A DNA stretch of 64,000 nucleotides from Zoogloea dura (GTDB lineage: Bacteria > Pseudomonadota > Gammaproteobacteria > Burkholderiales > Rhodocyclaceae), in NCBI RefSeq assembly GCF_012927165.1, contig NZ_JABBGA010000020.1, forward strand, positions 1-64,000, read 5' to 3'. Both the position numbers and the translations under genes were made by a program. The notes beneath the pieces are model-generated. The model was given only the letters and a program-made list of their open reading frames with translations, was not told the DNA's origin and did no database searches. Shown here piece after piece: positions 36,860 through 43,360 of this stretch (the stretch's first letter is position 1; every line of letters starts with the position of its first letter).

Positions 36860-37594
36860 GGTTTGAATATCTGTTTGAGGGTGGGGCAGTGTAGGGGGGG
36901 CTTCAGAGGGTGTTGTAAAACTCTGCGGTCTTGCCGGGGCTGATGTTGTTCAGGTTGTGTTGGTTATTCTGAGTCTGGGGCTTTTGTCTGGGGGGCTGCT
37001 CGTTAGTGGGCGGCTTTCCGTTGTTTGGCGTTGAATTGGCCGGGATTTCGCCCCGGCGGGCGACCCCTTTCTTTGCGTCGCCAAAGAAAGGGGAAAAGAA
37101 AGGCGACCCGGCTTCCCCGGTCGTTCGCTGCGCGAACGACTCCCCTGCGCTGCTCGCATCGGGCGGCCGGCGCGGAACTCGTCGGCTGCGCCTCCTCAGA
37201 CAGCCGCGCCGGAAGGCCCCGCCCGATACTCCGCTGCTCGGCGGGTCAGAACGGGCTTTTCGCAAACACCGCGCGTTTGCTGAAGCCGAGGCTGGCTTCC
37301 AACGAGAAAAGCAAAACCCCAGCGCTTCGCATTCACCGGATTTTCCGCAGAGGCTCGGTGCCCGGTAAAAGCCCGTTCCGACCCGCCGGGGCGAACTCCC
37401 GGCCAATCCAATGTAAAACAACGGAAAGCCGCCCAGCAAAGGCACACCAGCTTCGAACACAAAGTGCTGACAGCCACCTCCCACAGGCTTGGACCCGCGG
37501 ATTTTGCGACACCCTCTTCCGCCGCCCGCAATCCGCTGAACACCCACAATCCCCGTTGATTGAAGCCCGCCGGCGCCTAAACCCGCCTCCGCAT
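36860..37594. other. Non-coding interval containing inverted-repeat element copy C
   Basis: 735 bp with no supportable gene. The middle is the element at 37001-37440. Around 36890-36980 there is a G/T-rich stretch. Open frames reported across this interval are by-products of the repeat, whose GC-rich palindromes stay open in several frames. Confidence 0.6.
37001..37440. repeat. Long inverted-repeat element, copy C (whole element inverted, one arm deleted)
   Basis: The left part (CGGCTTTCCGTTGTTTGGCG, then CTTTGCGTCGCCAAAG, then the GCTGCGCGAACGAC-type palindrome) is the reverse complement of the right arm of copies A and B, so the element lies the other way round. The loop is at about 37255-37375. 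Right of the loop the sequence passes directly from GTTCCGACCCGCC to GGGGCGAACTCCCGG. About 180-200 bp of that arm are missing, and the junction falls at CCCGCC, a short repeat that flanks the missing part in the intact copies. This looks like a deletion between microhomologies. Confidence 0.85.
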
Positions 37595-38650
37595 TCAGTC
37601 GATCAGCTTCATGCGCTTGAGATGGGTGCGCAGCACATTGCGCGAAATGCCGAGCAGGCGCGCAGTGCGGACCTGGTTGAGGTGCTCCCACTGGTAGGCG
37701 GCGTGGATGGTCTGGTCCACGATGTGGTCGAAGATGCCTTCGCGGCCTTCCTCGAACAGGCTTTTCAGGTGGCGCGTGAAGCAGTCCTGCAGGTCGGCCG
37801 GTGATGCCGGCTGTTCGCGGGCCGGCTTGTCGATCTGGGTGGGCAGCAGGTGCAGGTCCTCCACGTCGATCTGCTTGCCATGGAAGACCAGCAGGGCGCG
37901 GTGCAATACGTTTTCGAGTTCGCGGATATTGCCCGGCCAGGGGTAGTCGAGCAGGGCCTTTTCGGCCTGCGGTGAGAGGCCCGGCTCGATGATGTCCAGG
38001 CGATGGGCGTATTTGCTGATGAAATGGCGGGCCAGCGGGACGATGTCGCGGGGGCGCTCGCGCAGGATCGGCAATTCCAGCGCCACCACCTTGAGGCGGT
38101 AATACAGATCCTCGCGGAAACGCCCTTCGGCGACGGCTTTTTCCAGGTCGACGTTGGTGGCGGCAATCAGACGCACGTCCACCTTGACCGGCTTGCGGGC
38201 GCCGATGCGCACCACTTCGCCTTCCTGCAGCACGCGCAGGAGCTTGACCTGCATCGGCAGGGGCAGGTCGCCGATTTCATCCAGAAAGAGGGTGCCGCCA
38301 TTGGCGGCTTCGAACCAGCCCGCCTTGGAATTCATCGCGCCGGTGAAGGCGCCCTTTTCGAAACCGAACAGCTCGCTCTCGAACAGGGTTTCGGAAAAGG
38401 CGCCGCAATTGATCGCGAGAAATGGTTGGGCTGCCCGCAGGCTTGAGAGATGGACCTGGCGGGCGACCAGTTCCTTGCCGGTGCCGGTTTCTCCAATGAT
38501 CAGGATATTGGCGTTGCTGGGCGCCACCCGGTCGATCAGTGACAGCAGCTGCAGGGATTTCGGGTCCGCGAAAACCACCGCGCTGGCCCGGATGGACAGG
38601 GATACGGAACGCGGGTCCGGGAATGTAATGATGTGCGGTGAATAGTTCAT
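37595..38650 (-). CDS. Sigma-54 enhancer-binding protein without sensory domain (PspF-like layout)
   Basis: 351 residues from the ATG at 38650 (a TTG at 38680 is less likely). Only ~35 residues precede the AAA+ core, so there is no receiver, GAF or PAS domain. Core motifs: Walker A GETGTGKE (53-60), the sigma-54 contact loop GAFTGA (100-105), Walker B LFLDEIG (121-127) and [11 protein letters not shown]. The C-terminus is a Fis-type helix-turn-helix ([20 protein letters not shown]). Such proteins bind upstream enhancers and remodel sigma-54 polymerase; those without a sensor are controlled by a partner protein or by their own level. It is divergent from exbB, which has a -24/-12 promoter, so that operon is its likely target. 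Confidence 0.93.
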   Translation of the reverse strand: MNYSPHIITFPDPRSVSLSIRASAVVFADPKSLQLLSLIDRVAPSNANILIIGETGTGKELVARQVHLSSLRAAQPFLAINCGAFSETLFESELFGFEKGAFTGAMNSKAGWFEAANGGTLFLDEIGDLPLPMQVKLLRVLQEGEVVRIGARKPVKVDVRLIAATNVDLEKAVAEGRFREDLYYRLKVVALELPILRERPRDIVPLARHFISKYAHRLDIIEPGLSPQAEKALLDYPWPGNIRELENVLHRALLVFHGKQIDVEDLHLLPTQIDKPAREQPASPADLQDCFTRHLKSLFEEGREGIFDHIVDQTIHAAYQWEHLNQVRTARLLGISRNVLRTHLKRMKLID

Positions 38651-38750
38651 TTTTTCGCGAGACCTGATGGGGTGAGCCAATTGTAAGAATCCGGTTCCCC
38701 ATCTGAAACAAAGAATTTCTGCTATCTATATCTCGGGTGCTTCTGCTTAT

Positions 38751-38803
38751 TCGTCAGCAGCTCTGCTGGGATATCAGCAGCAATTGTGCATGAGCGTCAG
38801 CAG
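38751..38803. promoter_or_regulatory. Candidate enhancer (UAS) boxes TCAGCAG upstream of exbB
   Basis: TCAGCAG occurs at 38754-38760, 38774-38780 and 38797-38803, and an inverted CTGCTG at 38763-38768 makes CAGCAG-CT-CTGCTG a short palindrome. The boxes lie about 65-115 bp upstream of the -24/-12 promoter, the usual distance for sigma-54 activator sites, and between the activator gene and exbB. Binding is inferred, not shown. Confidence 0.5.
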
Positions 38804-38864
38804 AATGGGTGTTGGTTTCTCGGGGAGGAATGGCAAGAGTCTGAATAGTCATTGCTTTTTGTTC

Positions 38865-38880
38865 TGGCACGGGCTGTGCA
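38865..38880 (+). promoter_or_regulatory. Sigma-54 (-24/-12) promoter of exbB operon
   Basis: TGGCAC-N5-GTGCA, against the consensus TGGCAC-N5-TTGCA: the invariant GG and GC elements are correctly spaced. Start of transcription is expected near 38891, about 50 bp before the exbB ATG. The neighbouring gene encodes a sigma-54 activator, which strengthens the call. Confidence 0.75.
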
Positions 38881-38941
38881 ATGGGCTTGGTGTGAATGTT
38901 TCGCCTTTTCGCCTTTCTGCTTATCTGTCCGGAGAATTAGC

Positions 38942-39808
38942 ATGTTCAATTTTGATATAAACCGCGGTCGTTCCCGTATTTCGGCCTTGCTGGCCTCGGG
39001 GCTGATCGCCCTTTCCGGGGCGACATTCGCCGGCGCTGCACTGGCCCAGTCGCAGCCGGCGCCCGCGGTGAGCGCCGCGGCCGAGGCTGCTCCGGCGCCG
39101 GTGGCTGCTGCAGAGGGTGCCGGCGCCAAGGCCGGGGGCACCGCCATTGTCGACAACCCCTATGGCATCGAGGCCTTGTGGAAGGGCAGTGATGCGGTGG
39201 CCAAGACCGTGCTGCTGCTCCTGCTGGTCATGAGTGTCGGCAGCTGGTACGTGATCATCGTGAAGCTGCTGGAGCAGACCAAGATCGGCCGCCAGGCCAA
39301 GAAGACCACCAGCCAGTTCTGGAACGCCGGCTCCGTGCAGCAGGGGGCCGAGAACCTGGAAGGCTCCAGCCCCTTCCGCTTCATCGCCGAAGCCGGCATC
39401 GAAGCCACCAAGAAGCATGACGGCCTGCTCCAGCATGTGGGTTTCAACGAGTGGGTGACCCTGTCGATCCAGCGCGCCATCGAGCGCATCCAGAGCCGCC
39501 TGCAGGGTGGCCTGGCCTTCCTGGCGACGGTCGGCTCGACCGCGCCCTTCGTCGGCCTGTTCGGTACCGTGTGGGGCATCTACCACGCTCTGACCGCCAT
39601 CGGCGTGGCCGGCCAGGCGTCCATCGACAAGGTGGCCGGCCCGGTGGGCGAGGCGCTGATCATGACCGCCATCGGCCTGGCCGTCGCGGTGCCGGCGGTG
39701 CTGGGCTACAACTGGCTGGTCCGCCGCAACAAGAGCGTGCTGGACGACGTCCGCGCCTTCGGCAGCGACCTGCACTCGGTCATCCTGGCCTCGGCCAGCA
39801 AGGCCTGA
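38942..39808 (+). CDS. exbB: ExbB-type proton-channel subunit of TonB system
   Basis: 288 residues from the ATG at 38942, preceded by CCGGAG; an upstream in-frame ATG at 38852 lies across the promoter and is rejected. It has an N-terminal signal-like segment (LLASGLIALSGATFAGAALAQ) and an Ala/Pro-rich linker, as in the long ExbB form. Three membrane helices follow, with the MotA/TolQ/ExbB signature GSTAPFVGLFGTVWGIYHAL and EALIMTAIGLAVAVPAVLGY. With ExbD it forms the inner-membrane motor that uses the proton gradient to energise TonB. First gene of exbB-exbD-exbD-tonB. Confidence 0.95.
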   Translation: MFNFDINRGRSRISALLASGLIALSGATFAGAALAQSQPAPAVSAAAEAAPAPVAAAEGAGAKAGGTAIVDNPYGIEALWKGSDAVAKTVLLLLLVMSVGSWYVIIVKLLEQTKIGRQAKKTTSQFWNAGSVQQGAENLEGSSPFRFIAEAGIEATKKHDGLLQHVGFNEWVTLSIQRAIERIQSRLQGGLAFLATVGSTAPFVGLFGTVWGIYHALTAIGVAGQASIDKVAGPVGEALIMTAIGLAVAVPAVLGYNWLVRRNKSVLDDVRAFGSDLHSVILASASKA

Positions 39809-39826
39809 TCGGCGGGGCACGCAGTC

Positions 39827-40255
39827 ATGGCCATCAGTGCAGCTCCCGCCGAGGGAGACGACGAAGTCATCGCGGCGATCAACACCACGCCGCTGGTGGA
39901 TGTGATGCTGGTGCTGCTGATCATCTTCCTGATCACCATCCCGGTCGTCACCACCTCGGTGCCGGTGGAATTGCCCAAGGAAACCGTCGAGGTGCGGGAA
40001 TCCAAGCCGGAGAACCTGGTGATCTCGGTGGACAGCAGCAACGCCATCTACATCCAGGATTCGAAGGTGGCGAGCACCCGGGCGCTGGTGGAACACCTGA
40101 AGAAGGTCTCCGTGCAGCAGCCCCAGCCCGAGGTACAGATCCGCGGTGATCTGACGGCGCAGTACGAGGGCGTCGGCAAGATCCTCTACGCCTGCCAGCT
40201 GGCCGGTATCGGCAAGGTGGCCTTCATTACCGAACCGCCCGCCCGGGGCGGTTGA
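39827..40255 (+). CDS. exbD: ExbD-type biopolymer transport protein (first copy)
   Basis: 142 residues. A short cytoplasmic N-terminus (EVIAAINTTPLVDVML) leads into one membrane helix (VMLVLLIIFLITIPVV) with the essential proton-carrying Asp in PLVDVML. The periplasmic domain ends with LYACQLAGIGKVAFITEP. Eighteen bp after exbB and 13 bp before a second exbD, so all are co-transcribed. Paired ExbD paralogues probably make a hetero-oligomeric or specialised motor. Confidence 0.94.
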   Translation: MAISAAPAEGDDEVIAAINTTPLVDVMLVLLIIFLITIPVVTTSVPVELPKETVEVRESKPENLVISVDSSNAIYIQDSKVASTRALVEHLKKVSVQQPQPEVQIRGDLTAQYEGVGKILYACQLAGIGKVAFITEPPARGG

Positions 40256-40268
40256 GGAGGACCGGAAC

Positions 40269-40700
40269 ATGGCAATGAACGTGGGAAGCAGCAGCGCCAG
40301 CGGCGATCCCGAGGTGATGATGGACATCAACACCACGCCCTTGATCGACGTGATGCTGGTCCTGCTGGTGATGCTGATCATCACCATCCCGATCCAGCTC
40401 CACGCAGTCAACCTCAACCTGCCCGTCGGCACGCCGCCCCCCAGCGACGTGAAGCCGGAGGTGGTGAAGATCGACGTGGATGCGAAGAGCGTGGTGCATT
40501 GGCAGGGTGTGGCAGTGGGCAGCGGGGCCGAGCTGGAGCAGAAGATGAAGGATGTCTCCCTGCTGCCGGTCCAGCCCGAGGTGCACCTGCGCCCCGACCG
40601 GCATGCCCGTTATGAAGTGGTGGCGAGCATCCTGGCGGCGACGAAGCGCTCGGGGCTCACCAAGATTGGCGTCATTGGCAGCGAGCAATTCATAGAATGA
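40269..40700 (+). CDS. exbD: ExbD-type biopolymer transport protein (second copy)
   Basis: 143 residues. Same layout as the gene before it: MMDINTTPLIDVML with the conserved Asp, a single helix (VLLVMLIITIPI) and a periplasmic domain ending LAATKRSGLTKIGVIGSEQ. The helix and N-terminal motif are well conserved between the two copies, while the periplasmic domains differ (this one starts HAVNLNLPVGTPP), so the duplication is old. The stop overlaps tonB by ATGA. Tandem exbD genes occur in other TonB operons of proteobacteria. Confidence 0.93.
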   Translation: MAMNVGSSSASGDPEVMMDINTTPLIDVMLVLLVMLIITIPIQLHAVNLNLPVGTPPPSDVKPEVVKIDVDAKSVVHWQGVAVGSGAELEQKMKDVSLLPVQPEVHLRPDRHARYEVVASILAATKRSGLTKIGVIGSEQFIE

Positions 40701-41344
40701 GCACGATTACCGCAAACTACCATTTTCAGCCCAAGGACCCGTCCCGCAGCGCCACCGGGCTGGTCGTGGTCGTGGGGCTGCACGTCGTTCTCGGCTATGC
40801 GCTGGTGTCAGGCCTGGCCCGGGATATCGTCAAGGTCATCAAGAAGCCGCTGGATGCGGCGGTGATCCAGGAGGTGAAGCTGCCTCCGCCGCCGCCCCCG
40901 CCGCCGAAGGTGGTGAAGCTGGAGGCGCCGAAGCTGAAGACTCCGCCGCCGCCGGCCTACGTGCCGCCGCCCGAGGTGACACCGGCAGTGACGCCACCAC
41001 CGGTCATCGCGGCGGCATCACCGACGCCGCCACCGGCCCCGGTGATCGCGCCGCCCGCTCCGCCTGCCCCGGCGCCGGTCGCGGCGCCCAAGCCGGTGAA
41101 GGCCGACATGGCGGCCAGCTGCCCGACCCAGGTGCGTCCCGAAGTGCCCCGCGGCGCAGAGGGGGTCAGCGGGGTGATCCGGGCCCAGGCGATCATCCGT
41201 GATGGTGCGGTGAAGGAGGTGACCATCCTGTCCGGTCCCAAGGTCTTCCACCAGGCGGTGCGCAGCGCGATGCTGCAATACCGCTGCGTGTCGGGTGACG
41301 CCGAGATCGTCGCCACCCAGCAGTTCGTCTTCGAGTCGGGCTGA
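40697..41344 (+). CDS. tonB: TonB energy-transducing protein
   Basis: 215 residues. A single N-terminal anchor helix (GLVVVVGLHVVLGYALV) is followed by a Pro-rich periplasmic spacer with PPPPPPPPKVV and further Pro/Ala/Val repeats to about residue 135. A compact C-terminal TonB domain carries the family's SGVIRAQAIIRDGAVKEV and QYRC elements. The anchor includes the His expected to interact with ExbD. It spans the periplasm to TonB-dependent receptors for siderophores, haem, cobalamin or other ligands. No receptor gene is in the window. Confidence 0.92.
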   Translation: MSTITANYHFQPKDPSRSATGLVVVVGLHVVLGYALVSGLARDIVKVIKKPLDAAVIQEVKLPPPPPPPPKVVKLEAPKLKTPPPPAYVPPPEVTPAVTPPPVIAAASPTPPPAPVIAPPAPPAPAPVAAPKPVKADMAASCPTQVRPEVPRGAEGVSGVIRAQAIIRDGAVKEVTILSGPKVFHQAVRSAMLQYRCVSGDAEIVATQQFVFESG

Positions 41345-41352
41345 TGGATGGA

Positions 41353-41384
41353 GGGGTATGCACGGGCGCGCCCTTGCATACCCC
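41353..41384 (+). terminator. Terminator-like hairpin after tonB
   Basis: Arms GGGGTATGCA and TGCATACCCC enclosing a GC-rich GGGCGCGCCC palindrome that extends the stem, followed by the pyrimidine-rich TGCTTCCTTCTATTTC. It is 8 bp after the tonB stop and well placed to end the exbB operon. Confidence 0.7.
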
Positions 41385-41541
41385 TGCTTCCTTCTATTTC
41401 AGAATTCCTGCGATGCATATCAGCGCCGCCCTGCAAGGCTTCTGAAATCTTCTTGGTTCGCCTCCTGAGGGCCCCTCGTTAATGTTCTCCCATCGACCGC
41501 ACCCGCAGGGGGTTGCGGCCCATATCGTCCGGGAGAACTTC

Positions 41542-42054
41542 ATGCTCGATTCCAGCCTCGATTCGTCGGTCAGTGCCGACTCCACGCCGCCGGGCGCCGG
41601 CAGCGCCGATATTGCCGAAACCCTTCTTTCCCAGGCCCGCGAGCGCGCCCGCAGTGATGGCCTGCCCTATGCCGGCGGAGTGTTCCCCGCCGACGCCTGG
41701 AAGCTGGTCACCGCCGGCCGCGCCGTGCTGGTGGACGTGCGCACCGCCGAGGAGCGCAAGTTCGTCGGCCATGTGCCCGAGGGCCTGCATGTGGCCTGGG
41801 CCACCGGTACCTCCATGAACCGCAACCCGCGCTTCGTCAAGGAGCTGGAAGCCAAGGTCGGGAAGGACAGCGTGGTGGTCTTCCTCTGTCGCAGCGGCAA
41901 GCGCTCGGCGGCCGCAGCCGAGGCGGCGGCCAAGGCGGGCTTCACCAGTGCGTTCAACATCCTTGAAGGCTTCGAGGGCGAACTCGATTCCCAGCAGCGC
42001 CGCGGCGGCATTGGCGGCTGGCGCTTCCACGGCCTGCCGTGGGTCCAGGATTGA
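41542..42054 (+). CDS. Rhodanese-like sulfurtransferase of encapsulin locus
   Basis: 170 residues from the ATG at 41542, with GGGAG ten bases before; an earlier in-frame start at 41482 lacks a site. It has no signal peptide and is cytoplasmic. A single rhodanese domain: VLVDVRTAEERKFVGHVP and the active loop LCRSGKRSA with the persulfide-forming Cys intact. The ~45-residue Ser/Ala-rich N-terminus is low in complexity. It lies 376 bp upstream of a Family 2A encapsulin gene, with one small regulator gene between. Rhodaneses are known neighbours of Family 2A encapsulin and cysteine desulfurase genes, so it likely passes sulfur to or from the compartment. Confidence 0.9.
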   Translation: MLDSSLDSSVSADSTPPGAGSADIAETLLSQARERARSDGLPYAGGVFPADAWKLVTAGRAVLVDVRTAEERKFVGHVPEGLHVAWATGTSMNRNPRFVKELEAKVGKDSVVVFLCRSGKRSAAAAEAAAKAGFTSAFNILEGFEGELDSQQRRGGIGGWRFHGLPWVQD

Positions 42055-42062
42055 GTCGGTCG

Positions 42063-42314
42063 ATGGCTTCCCCGTCAGATCCTGCCGACACCCTGGCAGA
42101 CCGCTTCGGGACCCTCGTGCGCCAGCTCCGGGAATCCCGCGGCTGGTCGCAGGAGGAGCTCGCCGAGCACGCCGAGCTGAACCGCGGCTACGTGGGCGAG
42201 ATCGAGCGCGGCGGGGCGATGCCGTCGCTGACCACCATCGACAAGCTGGCGCTCGCCTTCCGCCTCAGCCCCTCGGTCCTGATCGCCCGCATCGAGTCTT
42301 CCGCGTCCTTCTGA
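42063..42314 (+). CDS. Small XRE-family transcriptional regulator
   Basis: 83 residues from the ATG at 42063 (a GTG at 42039 is possible). Nearly the whole protein is a Cro/C1-type helix-turn-helix: LVRQLRESRGWSQEELAEHA, then LNRGYVGEIERGGAMPSL and the stabilising last helix. There is no effector domain. It starts 8 bp after the rhodanese stop and ends 116 bp before the encapsulin start, and so sits within the sulfur locus. It may control the encapsulin promoter in the gap, but no operator is evident. Confidence 0.85.
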   Translation: MASPSDPADTLADRFGTLVRQLRESRGWSQEELAEHAELNRGYVGEIERGGAMPSLTTIDKLALAFRLSPSVLIARIESSASF

Positions 42315-42430
42315 ACCCGCCGGCATGTCGACAGCCTGCTATAGCCGGTTGAAGCATGACCGGCCAGGCAGGACACTCGCCTAATCAATTTTATTCATAA
42401 CGTTTCCACTTTTTCAGATAAGGAGCTTCC

Positions 42431-43360
42431 ATGGCTGAGCATCACGACGCCCCGACTGCCCTCGGCGATAACGCCGCCCGGCAACTGGCGAATGCCACCA
42501 AGACCGTCCCCCAGCTGTCGACCATCTCGCCGCGCTGGCTGGTGCATCTGCTCCAGTGGCTGCCGGTCGAGGCGGGTATCTACCGCCTGAACAAGGTCAA
42601 GAACCCCCGCGACGTGCGCGTCGCCTGCTCCCAGCGCGACGAGTCCGAGCTGCCGCAGACCTTCGTGGACTACGACGAGGCGCCCCGCGAGTATTTCCTC
42701 AACGCGGTGACCACCATCCTGGACGTGCACACCCGTGTCTCCGACCTGTACAGCAGCCCGCATGACCAGATCAAGGAACAGCTGCGCCTGACCGTCGAGA
42801 CCATCAAGGAGCGTCAGGAAAGCGAACTGATCAACAACCCGGACTACGGCCTGCTGGCCAACGTCCATGACGATCAGCGCATCTCCACCCTGACCGGCGC
42901 CCCGACCCCGGACGACCTGGACGACCTGCTCACCAAGGTGTGGAAGGAGCCCGGTTTCTTCCTGACCCACCCGCTGGCCATCGCCGCCTTCGGCCGTGAA
43001 TGCACCCGTCGTGGCGTGCCGCCTCCGACCGTCAGCCTGTTCGGTGCCCAGTTCCTGACCTGGCGCGGCATTCCGCTGATCCCGTCGGACAAGGTGCCGG
43101 TCGAGGACGGCAAGACCAAGATCATCCTGCTGCGCACCGGCGAGAAGCGCCAGGGCGTGGTCGGCCTGTTCCAGCCGGGTCTTGCCGGCGAACAGACCCC
43201 GGGCCTGTCGGTGCGCTTCATGGGCATCAACCGCAACGCCATCTCGTCCTACCTGATTTCCCTGTATTGCTCGCTGGCCGTGCTGACCGACGATGCCCTG
43301 GCTGTCCTCGAAGACGTGGAGATCGGCAAGTACCATGACTATCCCGACACTTACAAGTGA
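42431..43360 (+). CDS. Family 2A encapsulin nanocompartment shell protein
   Basis: 309 residues, with AGGAG five bases before the ATG. The sequence follows the Family 2 (HK97-fold) encapsulin pattern: an N-terminal arm with NAARQLANATKTVPQL and SPRWLVHLL, then TFVDYDEAPREYFLNAVTTI, RVSDLYSSPHDQIKEQLRL, KERQESELINNPDYGLL, FGRECTRRGVPPPTV and the C-terminal PGLSVRFMGI / VLEDVEIGK. There is no inserted cyclic-nucleotide-binding domain, which separates 2A from 2B. Shells of this family self-assemble and enclose a cysteine desulfurase; in characterised members the cargo-loaded shell stores elemental sulfur. The next gene is exactly that cargo and overlaps this one by 26 bp. Confidence 0.94.
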   Translation: MAEHHDAPTALGDNAARQLANATKTVPQLSTISPRWLVHLLQWLPVEAGIYRLNKVKNPRDVRVACSQRDESELPQTFVDYDEAPREYFLNAVTTILDVHTRVSDLYSSPHDQIKEQLRLTVETIKERQESELINNPDYGLLANVHDDQRISTLTGAPTPDDLDDLLTKVWKEPGFFLTHPLAIAAFGRECTRRGVPPPTVSLFGAQFLTWRGIPLIPSDKVPVEDGKTKIILLRTGEKRQGVVGLFQPGLAGEQTPGLSVRFMGINRNAISSYLISLYCSLAVLTDDALAVLEDVEIGKYHDYPDTYK

